Positions 1-11,856 of a stretch of 64,000 nucleotides of DNA are shown here, one piece after another (position 1 is the stretch's first letter; every line of letters starts with the position of its first letter). This DNA comes from Corinectria fuckeliana (taxonomy: Eukaryota; Ascomycota; Sordariomycetes; Hypocreales; Nectriaceae), in NCBI GenBank assembly GCA_019137255.1, contig WPDH01000076.1:62001-126000 (forward strand), read 5' to 3'. The translations under genes and the position numbers were made by a program. The notes beneath the pieces are model-generated. The model ran no database searches, was not told the DNA's origin, and saw nothing but the letters and a program-made list of their open reading frames with translations.

Positions 1-636
1 GTTCTCAACGCCATCGCGCTCGACATCCGGACCAAGAGCCGCCGTCGCGTCCAGCGTCAGCGCGAAGTCGAGGGCGTTCGCATGACCCTGAGCAACTTGC
101 ACGAGAAGGCTCAGTATCTAGAGCAGCAGCGCAAAAGCTACGACGATTACATTGAGCAGGCCATGGCCACGCTGCAGAATAAGAAGGGGTAAGTCTCGCA
201 TTAGTCTGTCTAATGATTTCAGTTGATGGCTAACACCCCTTATAGAAAGAAGCGATTCTTGATGCCTTTCACGAAGCAGTACAACCACCAGCGCGAACTG
301 GAGCGCAGCGGCCGAGTGCCCAAGTTCGGCAGCTTCAAGTACAGCGCGCGGGCACTGTCAGAGAAGGGCGTGCTGGTAGCGTGGACGGGCGTCGGCGAAC
401 GGGACTTGGACAAGATCAACTTGACAATCTCGTGCGACGAGGTCGGCGTGTTCAGTCTCGAGGGCTCGCGTGGCCACATCCAGATTCCCGGTGCTAGCGC
501 ACAGGTGCCCATCGAGGACCTGCTGCAGGCGCAGTTCGAGGCTCATCAGTTCATGAACCTATTTGAGGGAAACCTCAAGCTGAACGTCAACCTGTTGCTG
601 CACCTCGTGTATAAGAAGTTCTACCGGACTCAGTGA
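1..636 (+). CDS. RasGAP C-terminal-domain protein (IQGAP / Gap1 family), 5' partial
   Basis: This is the 3' end of a gene that begins upstream of the window. Exons are 1..188 and 246..636, with a 57-nt intron (donor GTAAGT, acceptor TATAG). Splicing joins codon GG|A in frame. The visible 192 residues start with a basic, helical stretch (RTKSRRRVQRQREVEG) and continue into the RasGAP C-terminus fold. That fold shows the typical KYSARALSEKGVL strand, the DEVGVF segment, the DLLQAQFEAHQFMNLFEG segment and the terminal LNVNLLLHLVYKKFY. This domain closes both IQGAP scaffolds (actin ring and cytokinesis) and Gap1/Sar1-type Ras GTPase activators. The catalytic GAP domain is outside the window, so the two cannot be separated here. 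The domain call is firm; the subfamily is open. Confidence 0.85.
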
Positions 637-3600
637 ACACGGAAGACAACACAGCCAGCTACCAAACGACATATATATCGGCAGCGCCGGTCCCCCTGGC
701 GGGGACCAAGCAAGATGGCAGGGCGTAATTTAGGTCGCGTGTGGCGCCCACAGCCCACAGGCGGGTTTTGTTTAGCAGCGGGAAACGAAGCCGGAGGAGA
801 CGGGCGTCCATGAGATTGGCAAGGCATTGCAACTGGCGCGATGGGGTGCTTTGCGGTGCAATCAGGTGTTTTCAGGCTGCTTTGTGTGGAAGGAAAAGAT
901 GGGAAGGGCAGGCAGGACAGACGGTGTGTGTATAACGCCAATGACATACAAACTCACGACTTCGACTTCTAGGACACTTAGGGAGGGCAATGGGGGGGGG
1001 GGGGAATTCAGGACGGCAAAGGCACGGGATGGATGATAGCATGGGACACTGGTTCATGTCCTGCTTCGCGCGCTTTGAGAAGGGATTACCTGGATATCGC
1101 TTTTGATTGGCATAATGTAGGACGTTAGAACCTTTATTATGTCTTTTTTTTTTTCTGGACTCCCTCTTTTCCGCATCTTCGTGTTTATTAGGAAGGAGTT
1201 ACTGCGTTCACTGATTGTTTGTCTTTGAATCTATCTTCCCCGTTTCTGGAGTTGTCCAAGAGTCCTGGGAGTTGTGGCCATGAGCCAGTCATCGGACATA
1301 GGTTGTCGGTGGCCGGCTGTCGGGTCAGCTAAGCGCTGATTGGCCGGTTAGTGAGTTAGTTACGAAGGGCCGAAGGTAGGCGCTAAGGCTGCCGATGAGG
1401 GTCCGAGACGAAAGTGATAAGAGAGAAAATAGGTAAAAGTTTGGGCGCATGCGGATTGAGGCAGGAAGACGAGGGTCCAGCAAACGAGGCAGGGCAAAAC
1501 CTGGCATTGCATGTTCGAAGGAAGTGCAAGGGAGGCGTACCGAGCACGAAGAATGGGTGCCGATGGATTGCAAGGGAACCTGAAAAGGGCGCGAGCAAGT
1601 GGACTTGACCAGGCCCGCGTTGCTCGGGAGCGTCGCGTGATGGGAAACCCGGTCTAAGCCTGTCGGAGTAGCCATGAAAACTGCGGCGGAGGAGGAGATC
1701 AAGCATGGGATAGAGATAGATAGGAACGACGTCGGCGGTGGGTGTGGTTAGTGGGGAGAAGCTGGCTCGGCTGGGGAAATGAGCACACCGCGAAGAGCAC
1801 AGTTCGTTATAGAGTCATTAGGACGAGCGTGTCTCTCTTGGCGGGGAGTGAGGGACCGACGGCGAAGGTATTCGTACTGTATAGAATTTTCCGTGGTGAT
1901 GGGGGTTCGGGAGGCTTGAAAGCCGTGATCCAGCCGTCAGTCGGTCAGTCCTTCACTCAGTCATTCTGGCACACCGATCTGCAGGCTTTATGGAAATGCA
2001 ACGCGGAACGTAATCAGTTCGAACGCGTGGCGTGTGATGAGTCGTTCTCGCGCCGTGCAACCAAAAGAAGGCTTTGGTTGCGGGCTTGGGCTTGTGGTGG
2101 CGGGCGCGGGCGCGGTTCGACAACCACCAACCGGCCGGGAGTCGGGGCAAGCTGTTGATCTTCACTCGAAGGTCCGGGATGATGGCGAGTGCGATCCGGG
2201 CCGGGCGTCTTCCAAAGTCGGCATGGGGATCTAAGAGACAGACAGGATGCGAGATGCGGGCGGGAAGTCCGGGGCGACAGCGGAAAGCGGAAAGCGGAAG
2301 CAGCGAGGCAAGAAATGGTGCGACATTTGTATGTCGACATCGGCAGTAAGGAAGATGTGATTATTGGGTTTCGCCTCCTTGTGGAATCATCCGTCGTCGA
2401 ATTTGCACGCCCAGGTCGCCGGGCAAGGTTTGGAGACCCCGGATTGCACCATCGGTTGCTGACAAGGCGTTATGACACTAGATGCGCGGTACGGAGTGCG
2501 CTAGAGCGATGGAGCAAGGGAGCGAGGCATCGAGGCGGCGAGGCAGCGCGAGGGTGAGACAGATCTGGGAATGACATGGCAAGTTGGATCGGAAAGCAGC
2601 GGCTCGGTAGCTGTAGCCGGAACAGGTCAAGGATGACGAGTGTCGTTGAGGTGGATGATGGTGAGGGCTGTAATCACTGGCAGCAACGCAGGATGCAGAT
2701 AGTGGGAGATCAGACGACCCAGATTCCAAAAGCCCAATGCCGAAGGGAGCGAGGGGGGAGATGGACCTGGCCGAGGATTGACGTGGCGGACGGCCGAAAA
2801 GCGTCTTGACGAGGGATGATTGCAGTGGGTTGTCATGCTGGTGGAGCAGTTGCGTGCTCTTCGAGCAACTTGAGGGCGAGAGGAAATGTCTATACAGTGC
2901 ATGTGGACGGTCCTTGCAAGGCAGCAATAGGTGCGATTGTACTGTGAGAGCATACATCACGAGCACTGTATAGACAATTGCTCGGGGTTGAGGCTTCCCC
3001 ATGGCGAAATGGAGTGAAGTAGAGAGTAGTGCCAAGGATAAGGGTGCAGGCAGGGACTTGCAGGGGCTTGCAGGCTTGCAGGGGGGCTTGCAGAGGAGGG
3101 GCTGTGAGTGGCAGAGGGCGCACACGACACCGTGCGTGCGTCCACGAATCCGCGCTCGCTAAGGCGGGAATGCATGCGTTGGTGCGATTCCCAATGACCG
3201 AGGACAACTGAAGGCACCACCAACACAGGTTCCTCCTGCAGCCTGAAACCTGGATTGTAATACATCCCGACACCCTTACCGGCACATGAAGGCTTCGACA
3301 AATGCATGTGGGGAGCCGGGGTTCTCTTCCCACTCCTCCCACTCTCCCACTCCAATGAGAACACTGGCTGGACTTTACCGAAGTTGCTGATACTGCTGAT
3401 TGCCGGACGATCCCCATGTATGAAGTTCGGAAGTTGATGGTACATAAGTAGGTAGTAGATCCCGTGGCGAGCGGGGCATGAGTCACCAGTCAATGGATGA
3501 TATGATGGCGAACAAGCCGCCAGAGCTTAGGAAGATTCCGAGACCGTTGTATGATGAATGGGTGATGGAATATGGGGGGGGGGGGGCGTACATAGGGCAG

Positions 3601-5579
3601 GAAGCAGAAGGAGTATATTAGCGGCAACCCCTTCTAATGCTTTGCTTGTCGAGAAAGTGACTAATTGGGTATGAAGGACGACGGTGGCTTCTCCATCGTT
3701 TGGCGCCTGGTGACCGATAATGATGTGGAAGAGAAGAGAGACTTGGAGAGGACATCTACTATGGAAGCTAGGACCTGTGTGCATGAGGGTGTGCTCCTGC
3801 CACCTCGAGCTTTCGGCCTAACCAAGTAACCCAGGGGTAGAGGGCACAATTGACCAACCGGAGCTGATCTCGCGCCGAATCGAGTAGTCGTTAAGCCCCG
3901 AATCCTTGCGACACACCGCACCGGCCTATTTGCATCTTCTTTCTGTCTCCAAAATGTTTCCCCGTTCTGTCCCCGTTTCCATGTGGCGGGCCATACTACC
4001 GACGTCTAGCTTGGCCCGGGCTTCTTCCTAGTCGAGGCCAGCGACCCAGAGACGTGATCGCATATCTTCACACCGCCGGCCTCCCGTCTACTACAATGTA
4101 CTATATGTACGGTCTGTGTACTGTGACCCCCCTCAACCCCCCTCCCCTGTCTTGGCTGACGCCTTGCAGCCCATGGGACCAAGGACCGGCTGGAGATAAT
4201 CTTGCATCGACGACACTGGCCAAAGCAACACTCTCATCCGATGTGACGCAGCCCGCAGCGGCAGACGAGACGACAGGCCCACGGACCTCGAGAGTGCAGA
4301 GAGAAACAAGCCCCAGAGGAGTTCGCTGGTGCGTTGCGTGGCTGCTCGTGACCCAAGTCCCGACATTTCTAAGCCGCACGAATATGCGCCATTCATCGCC
4401 ATTGGCTCACGGCATTCGAGACACTCGCCCGCCCCTTGGTTCTCAAAGCCAAACTCGCCTTTCTGCGTGCTCCATGATGTATCTGACAAAGCACTCAACA
4501 CGACGGAAGCAAGCAGCACACCCCTGGCCCTCCTCTGCGAAGCGTAATCTGGCGCTAAAGCAAAGTCCCGTCCCGGAGCCCAAAGGATAAAAGGCGCCGT
4601 CGTTCCCGTTCCCCTTTCTCCATTGCAAAACTTGTGGCGTCAATCACATCACCGTTTGACTTCCTCTTCCAGATCCGAGTCGGGGAAATCTAGTCTCGTA
4701 TTCACCACTACTAGCTTGCATCACAACACCTATCCCTCACCAATCTTATTCTCGGGCGCACACCTCAATCCACAAGGCACACTTCACTTCAGACACACCC
4801 CTCCAACCCTAACAACCCCAGATCCCAACGTCAATCCCGCCTCTACACCCCTGCATTTCTGCGTGCTGCAAATCCTCCTTGCTGCTGCTTGCTCAGCTGT
4901 ATCCTAACAACAGACAAGCTACTTTTTGCTCCTGTTGCTCCGTCTTCGCTGTGCTTGTGCTTGTGCTCATACCATACAGTGCAGTGCCATACAGTGTCGA
5001 ACGCACGTACTATCCACAAGCACTCCACAGACTCACTCGCCAACTCGAGTTGCTCGACCCAGCGGCGCCCTCGCCTTATCTCGACCCCTTGTTTTGGTTG
5101 TCACCGTCGATTGCACCAAAGGTGGAAACAAACTAGCCGCGCTACGCCTGAGAGACGCGTAGTAGAAGCTCGAGGAGTGTCTAGATCCTCTTCCCGCCTT
5201 TTGCCCACACCGGCCTCCCCACACACCTGGCTAGCTTCCCGTTGCGCCATCCTTCATCCATTTATTATCCGGTCCTCCCCATCTGCTTCTGTTCTCGACT
5301 CGACTCAATTCATCTTTCCTCCAAACCTCTTACTCACATCTACACCCCCTCCTCTGTAGCTTCTAATCTACCTGCTACAATCCTTCTCGACCATTATTCT
5401 TCTCTACTCGGGGAAGAGAACAACAGGCGCGCCTTTAGACAAGAATCCAGGAACCACCTCCATCTGAACCCGACTTACACACGCGCGCCCCTCACCACTA
5501 CAGTCACCACCACCATCCCGAGACAGGCAGTAGAAAACCAGCTACACCACATAGCCAAGGCGCACCTCACACATTCACA
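637..5579. other. 4.9-kb gene-poor interval
   Basis: No reading frame here resembles a known protein, and none is continued by plausible introns. It holds the 3' flank of the RasGAP gene, two 13-nt G runs (992-1004 and 3574-3586), a T tract near 1144-1154, and four close copies of GCTTGCAGG around 3055-3094. From about 4600 to 5579 it is a C/T-rich stretch that probably forms the promoter and long leader of the choline sulfatase gene. Several Ser/Pro/Arg-rich open frames occur on both strands and look like chance. Confidence 0.6.
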
Positions 5580-7349
5580 ATGGCGCCCGACCTCAACTCC
5601 CTCCCCCCCTCCACCTCCGGCCCATCCTTGCACGCGGCCACTCCTACTCCCACTGCCTCCAAGCCCAACATCCTCTTCATCATGGCCGACCAGCTGGCTG
5701 CTCCTCAACTCAAGATGTACAATCCCAACTCCCAGATCAAGACGCCAAACCTCGACCGCTTGGCCTCTACTTCAGTCCAGTTCGACTCAGCCTACTGCCC
5801 CTCGCCTCTCTGTGCCCCCTCGCGCATGAGCTTGATCAGCGGCCTCCTCCCCATGAAGATTGGCGCCTACGACAATGCAGCCCAGATCGGCTCTGACGTG
5901 CCCACATACGCCCACTACCTCCGCGCCAAGGGCTATCACACTGCTCTCGCTGGTAAGATGCACTTCATCGGCGACCAGCTCCACGGCTACGAGCAGCGCC
6001 TGACCAGTGACATCTACCCCGGTGACTTTGGATGGGCTGTCAACTGGGATGAGCCCGACACTCGCCTCGAGTGGTATCACAACGCCAGCTCCATCCTCCA
6101 AGCAGGCCCTTGCGGACGAAGCAACCAGCTTGACTACGACGAGGAGGTCATGTTCAAGAGCACACAGTACCTCTGGGACCACGTTCGCGAGGGCCCTAAC
6201 AAGCGCCCATTTTCCTTGACCGTGTCCCTCACTCACCCCCACGACCCTTACACCATCACCAAGAAGTACTGGAAGCTCTATGACGATGTCGATATCAACC
6301 TGCCCGAAGTCCGCATCGCCAACGAGGACCAGGACCCTCACAGCAAGCGCCTCCTCAAGGTCTGCGATCTCTGGGACCAGAACTTCACCGACGAGCAGAT
6401 CAAGCAGGCCAAGCGGGCCTATTACGGCTCCGTGAGCTACGTCGACGACTGCATCGGCAGACTTCTAGAGACTCTCGAGGAAGCCGGCCTCGCCGACGAC
6501 ACCATTGTAATTTTCAGCGGTGACCATGGAGACATGCTGGGCGAGCGCAACCTCTGGTACAAGATGAGCTACTTTGAGTCGTCGGTCCGCGTTCCCATGC
6601 TGGTCAACTACCCCAAGCGTTTCACGCCCCACCGTGTTACGCAGAGTGTGTCAACCCTCGACCTCCTCCCTACTATCTGCGACCTGGTCGGGACCAAGCC
6701 AGCCCCATATCTACCAATGGACGGCGTTAGCATGCTGCCCCATCTCGAGGGCCGCGAGGGCCACGACACCGTGTTTGCCGAATACACGGGTGAGGGCACG
6801 GTTCGCCCCATCATGATGATCCGCCGGGGCCCTTGGAAGTATATCATCTGCCCCGCCGACGAAGACCAGCTGTTCAACCTGGAGCGCGATCCTAAGGAGC
6901 TGGACAACCTGGCCCGCTTTAAGAAGATTGCCCCTCAGACCGCTCAAGAGGAAGAGGCCAAGGAGGCGCTGGAGAACTTCCAGGCTGAGGCCAAGGCCAG
7001 GTGGGACTTCGACGCCATTACGGAGAAGGTGTTCGCCTCGCAGCGCGCCCGTCGAGTCTGCTGGGAAGCGCTCAAGGAGGGCGACTTTACCAGCTGGGAC
7101 TTTGACCCTATCGATGATGGCAGGAAAAAGTAAGTTTGCCCCATTTCCTTTCTTTTCCGACCCCAAACCAGCCTCCCAGGCCACGCTAGGATTGCATCAC
7201 CCGCAAAGCGCAAGACGTGCTAACATGTGCGGCACAGGTACATCCGCTCATATATGGATCTCGATGATCTTGAGCGTCGTGCCCGGTTCCCGTTTGTTGA
7301 CGCCAATGGGTACGAGAGCAAGGCGGTGTCGACGACGCGTGATCATTAA
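5580..7349 (+). CDS. Choline sulfatase
   Basis: The protein has 553 residues from exons 5580..7129 and 7238..7349. The 108-nt intron has donor GTAAGT, branch GCTAAC and acceptor CACAG, and it splits codon AA|G. Choline sulfatase hydrolyses choline-O-sulfate to choline and sulfate, releasing stored sulfur and a betaine precursor. The sulfatase core opens with KPNILFIMADQ (about residues 28-38). The formylglycine site is Cys78 in LCAPSR (C-x-P-S-R type). The metal-binding SGDHGD lies at 313-318. After about residue 480 comes the choline-sulfatase-specific C-terminal domain, ending in exon 2 with the typical MDLDDLERRARFP segment. No signal peptide is visible, which suits a cytosolic enzyme. The extra 25-residue Ser/Thr/Pro head is poorly conserved in type, so the true start could be slightly downstream, but this ATG follows a long leader and keeps the frame open. 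Confidence 0.93.
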
Positions 7350-8837
7350 TGGATGCGGTGACAGGGGTGTTGGGAGGGACGATGATGGGAAACAGAAAAG
7401 GAACTTATGATGAATGTTGTTTTGGCGATTGCTGTTTGGCGTTCGCAATGCACAGCGCGGGATACCTTTGAAGCCATGCTTCAGTTCTTTTTTGATCGCG
7501 TAGCACGCACTTGGGATCTTGCTGCGTCAGAAAAAATGGTCTACGCAAAGGCATGTTTGTTACTTTTAATTGAGTCACCCGTAACAAATGAAAGAGATTA
7601 CATTAGGCATGAAGCACGAAGCAATCTGCTATGAGACCGTAAGGCATGATATGGAAGTCACCCTCGTGTACGATCCATCCCGGGACTGTTCTACGTGAGA
7701 CATGGCATATTGTTCTATCTTGTGGATAGGTAGGTACTGCAGCTCTCTTTATCAAAGCCATCTGTTGTCATCATCATTATAATCGGAAACAAGGAAGGAT
7801 GAAGAGCGGTGAGGAAGACCCGGGGGGAAGGAGATGAATGGATCAGGGCCGCCCGTGGCTGTCGCTGCTCGGCGCCCGCCGCGGAGGTTTAGGTCCCGGA
7901 TAATCGGTCCACGGCCGATCGCGCCGCAGCGAGACGCGGGCCGCCTCTCGCTCGACGACTCGCATCCACTCAATCTGACGTGCGCAAGGAGAAAAAGCGC
8001 CGGGCATCGGGCCCAGCTTCTAGCAACACCGATTGTGTGATTTTGGCGTCGATGTCGTTGGGGAGTGCTAGGGAAGGGGGGCGTGCGTTGCCGGACGGCG
8101 ATGAATGACGTGGGATGGTAGATCCGGGGGAGTGGATGGAGTTGGGAGCTGAGGCAGGGAGGTTGCAAGGTTCTAGCGGCTGGGTTCTGGAAGGGCTGGA
8201 GAATCCTGGTTGAAGAAGGGGAAGAGCCTCCTCCGCGTCCACGACTGGATGGCGGCGTGTACGTACGTACATACGTAGTACCTGTATAGATGGGGTGGAT
8301 GGATGAGGCTTGTGGGGAGGGTGTTTGTCTAGGTGCGGCGAACGGGGGATTGTTGAAAGACAAGGATTTCCCAGCGGGGAGTTCGGGGAGTCCGTCGAGT
8401 ACTCTGCGTATCGAATCACACGGGTCAGGCCGTAGGCCTAGTAAGGACAGAAACAGCTGGTTCAGTTCATCGCAGGCTACGGGAAGGGAGGCTGATGACG
8501 GACGCTTCGTGCTCCGTGCGGAGTTCAGTGCATACACGGACTGTACAGTGCGACAGATGATCCCCACACACCACGGAGCTCCACCCTGCCGGTCAAGCTC
8601 GCTGCTCGGTGAGAGTAGCCCCGCGCTCGCTCCCAAGGTGCACTGCTATGTAGGCTACACATGTCTGCCGGGTCCAACTTTGCCTCGTCATTATTGCGCC
8701 AACGCGACTAACACTGCCTCACCCTCTTCTTTACTACCTGCTGCCGTGGAAAATTGAGAGGACACTGCACTGAGCTGCGCCAGGGGCATCACGTGGAGGC
8801 AATTGTCTGAGCCTGTGGTTGTGTTTCGGCCGTCGCC
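7350..8837. other. Intergenic, choline sulfatase 3' flank to MED8 promoter
   Basis: No supportable gene. A (GTAC)n-like stretch lies at about 8259-8279. A long minus-strand open frame (7752..8636) crosses a GC-rich part but encodes only low-complexity Arg/Ser/Pro text without a recognisable domain. I treat it as chance. Confidence 0.6.
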
Positions 8838-9664
8838 ATGGCCACTTTGGGATTGGATGACGATGAGCTCAAGTCGCTCGAGCAGACGCTGGGCAGGCTG
8901 GCCCAGCTGTCGAGCAGCATTCAAAGCTTGAAGATGGATCTCCTCAAGAGCAATCCTCTACCGCCTCCGTGGGTCTCACCGCGTCCTCCTGTTCACTCTC
9001 TCCTCGTCTCCACCATGTGAGCTGTTCGCAATCGACTGACCCTGACCTCCACCACCACCGCAGATCCTCCCTCCAGGCCTCCGCCCAGATCCTCCAGCGC
9101 AATCTTCAGACCGTCCTCGACAGCCTCAGCGAAAACTCAGACATCCTGACGCGCATGGCCATCCGCCCCTCGACCAACTACCCCGGCCGCACCCAGGAGA
9201 ACGTCCTGACACAGCTTCTCCGCAAGAAGCTCGAGCCCGACGTCGAGGAGCTGGTGGCCGAGGGCCGCGACACGGCGCGCCTGGCCACCCCGGCGGGAAT
9301 CGCAGACTTGCAGAACATCTGGCACGAGCTGCGCGGGTGGACGCACGGCCGCATCGCCGCGTACGTCCGCGACGAGGCTGGTGACGTGTACACCGCCGAA
9401 GAGCGGGACGCCGGCACGGAGAATGTACGCACCGGCCTGCGACGGGACGTGGAGGACGACGACGACGAGAGCGAGGACGACGACGACGACAATGCCGGCG
9501 GCGAGGGTGAGAGTGCCGCCGCGCAGCTGGCCAGGGGGCCCGAACCGGAGACCTTGCTTTGGTTTATGGCCAGGGGCGACTTTGAGGTGCCGCGAAACGT
9601 CGAATACGAGCGCAAGGTGGGCGTGAAGAAGGGGCTGGAGGGCGTCAATATCCCCTCCAAGTGA
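8838..9664 (+). CDS. MED8: Mediator complex subunit 8
   Basis: The protein has 243 residues from exons 8838..8968 and 9064..9664. The 95-nt intron (donor GTGGGT, acceptor CGCAG) splits codon CC|A. Med8 belongs to the Mediator head module and bridges the Med18/Med20 pair to the RNA polymerase II pre-initiation complex. The N-terminus shows the family pattern: DDDELKSLEQTLGRLAQLSSS, then a helical stretch continued in exon 2 by LQASAQILQRNLQTVLDSLS. A conserved second block includes NYPGRTQENVLTQLLRKKLEP and the WHELRGW helix. Residues around 180-200 are an Asp/Glu-rich linker. The C-terminus carries the short ETLLWFMARGDFEVPRN segment typical of fungal Med8. The ATG has GCC before it and is the only in-frame start. 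Confidence 0.9.
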
Positions 9665-10806
9665 TGCTCATGCAATAACCCCCGCTGCCCACCGCGCCGT
9701 CCTAGGATGGACGGCTACACGTTATACGTCGGTCGAGCATTGAGGGGCATGGTCAGCACAAGGAAGTCGGTTGCGGCTTGGACCGGGATGTCGGAAAGTC
9801 CTGGAATCGATGAGCGACAGACATTATCGATTGTGAGATTCATGATACCACGAGACTGCGACAAAAACGGTCGCGATAATCCCTTTAGAGGAGATATCTT
9901 AATCAAAGACCTATCAGGTCGATAATCACCCACCATCCGCCAACGAATCTTATCTCCGAATGGGATTGAGCACAGCCTTCCATGCCATGTGTCAGAGAGC
10001 AGCGTCAGCAGGAATTGGATTGAATCAGGATGGATGCATTGCTGCGTGGCTGTCCATGTTGCCACATGCGGACGATTCAGCCACTCTCTGTCACATGCTC
10101 GTCTTGCTATTGGTTATGGAACAGCACTCTGGCCCGGTCGCATTTCACTTTGCTTCTCCATTCTAGCTGAACGTTTTATCGTTTGCCGTTGGGTGGCAGA
10201 ACTGTCCCTGTGACCCCTAGCTTTGGGCTAAGGTACTTTGATTGAGCAATGACGGAATGTTGCAACAATTGCCATCGGCAACAGGTCTTCTTTTCGCGCC
10301 GGATAAGATCAGCATCACGCATCAATTGCAACCCTAAAGGTAATGTTGGATCTGCTGTTGCTGGCCTAACGCACTCGTAGATGTGGTGTAAGCTGACCTA
10401 AGGGCACCTCGTGAACGAAAAGTTGGCTGACTTGCTTTTAGTAGCCTCCAATGGCATGCCAGCCAGCGAGCCCTTCATCCATGGCGCGCCAAGCGGACGC
10501 CTCTTACCTTCTCCTAGGACGCATCCCCCCCGCGATCCGACTGCATGGGATGGCCGCTAGTGTTCATGTGTGCCACGCTACGCTGGGCGGCGCTTGGGTT
10601 TCTGACTGTGGGCGGTGGGTGCTCATTATGATGGCTCTGGGTCCGATGGGCTGGGCCGGGCCCCAGTGGCATATTTATGTCTTACGGCGACGCCGGTATG
10701 AGGCGTCGACGTGGGGGAGAGGCAGCTCTGCTCTACTCTCAATTGCTACGAAGCCGTACGGTTACCTGTTCTTGCTCTCTACAAATCTATGTTTTCCTTC
10801 GCCGAG
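9665..10806. other. Intergenic, MED8 3' flank to next promoter
   Basis: No coding signal. A TATA-like CATATTTATG lies near 10669, about 130 nt before the chosen start of the downstream gene. Confidence 0.5.
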
Positions 10807-11856
10807 ATGATCGACTATTGCTTCTTCGAGGCCAATGTAGATCCTGGGTTGGACATGGCTATGAACGATGCGCATTGCGGGTCGTCGGCGCCGGTGGATC
10901 TCGCTAGCGCGGCCCCGTGCTCCACTTCCACTTCCGCTTTCACCTCCGACCCGACCAAGATCGGGTTCATGGACCTGCCCTCCGAGATCCGTCTTCACAT
11001 CTACCACTGGCTGCATCTCATGTGTCCTGTGCGACACGCGCAGCTCGCCCCGTGGTATCCTACGCCTGTGCACTGCCAGTACATCCTCCGCCGCGTCGAC
11101 GACGCGTCCGAAAGATCCGAGCCCGAGCCTGCTGCGTCGTTGTTGTCGTCGCTGGGCTTGCTGTCACCATTCCGTCCGCTTTCAGGGCTCCCAACGGGCC
11201 TGCTGCAGTCCAGCTCGCAAGTGTACCATGAGGCGCGCTTGATCCCGTTCGTGCGCAACGAGTTCGTCTTCGTCAACTGGTTCGCGTCCGGACTGTGGGC
11301 GGCGCGGGCCTTTGCGCGGGCCCTGGAGCCCTGGCAGCGCGAGATGCGCTTCGTGCGGCTCGAGATCCTGGCGCGCGACCTAGTCGGCGCCGGAAGTAGC
11401 GGCGACGGCGCGGGCCAGGAGGAGTGGCTGGCGCTCTGCGACGACTGGGCGCCCGGCGTGCGGGGGCTGCGGATGAAGATGGTACTCGGCGGCACGGGCA
11501 CGGCGGCCATGGCGCGGGGGCCGCCGGAGCAGGGGCAGGGGCAGGGGCAGGGCCTGCTGGAGAAGGACGGCGGTGGCGGGGTGGAGGAGCTGCAGACGGA
11601 GGCCCGGCGGCGGGTCGCTGCGGGTCTGCGCCGGGTGGCCGGGCTCAAGCGGGTGGAGATGGAGCTGGTGACACGGGAGATGAGGAGCGGCGACAAGGTG
11701 AGGTGGTGTGAGATGCTGGAGGCGGAGTTGAGGGGCAAGGGCGGGGACAGGCCGGAGGCCGTGAAGGTTGTGTGCACGGAGAAACTGCAGGAGAAGATGG
11801 AATGGATCAAGCGGGATATTGGAGCCCGGCACTTGCAGGGGCTGCCGGAGTATTGA
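10807..11856 (+). CDS. 2EXR / F-box-like fungal protein of unknown function
   Basis: A single-exon gene of 349 residues from ATG 10807. In-frame ATGs also exist at 10789 and 10711, but 10711 lies very near the TATA-like element at 10669 and 10789 has T at -3. A short F-box-like or 2EXR motif is visible as GFMDLPSEIRLHIYHWL (about residues 62-78). It is followed by ILRRVDD, then GLLQSSSQVYHEARLIPF and NEFVFVNW. This order (LPxEIRLxIY, then vCrqiyxEa, then yxxNxF) is the usual layout of a very large family of uncharacterised ascomycete proteins. The middle carries a GQGQGQG run made by a GGGGCA repeat at about 11528-11552. No catalytic motif is visible. F-box relatives act as substrate receptors for SCF ligases, but that is only a family-level possibility here. 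Confidence 0.7.
   Translation: MIDYCFFEANVDPGLDMAMNDAHCGSSAPVDLASAAPCSTSTSAFTSDPTKIGFMDLPSEIRLHIYHWLHLMCPVRHAQLAPWYPTPVHCQYILRRVDDASERSEPEPAASLLSSLGLLSPFRPLSGLPTGLLQSSSQVYHEARLIPFVRNEFVFVNWFASGLWAARAFARALEPWQREMRFVRLEILARDLVGAGSSGDGAGQEEWLALCDDWAPGVRGLRMKMVLGGTGTAAMARGPPEQGQGQGQGLLEKDGGGGVEELQTEARRRVAAGLRRVAGLKRVEMELVTREMRSGDKVRWCEMLEAELRGKGGDRPEAVKVVCTEKLQEKMEWIKRDIGARHLQGLPEY

Noticed and set aside
1742..2158. 138-codon plus-strand open frame
   Set aside because: Trp/Gly/Arg-rich text typical of chance frames, with an overlapping minus-strand frame of equal merit.
2478..3125. 215-codon minus-strand open frame in the left gap
   Set aside because: Cys/Ser/Leu-rich text without family resemblance; overlapping frames of similar length exist in other phases.
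4054..4590. 178-codon plus-strand open frame
   Set aside because: No conserved motif and no splice continuation; it sits in the probable upstream region of choline sulfatase.
7752..8636. 294-codon open frame on the minus strand upstream of MED8
   Set aside because: Low-complexity Arg/Ser/Pro text, no recognisable domain, and it lies in a GC-rich promoter region where chance frames are common.
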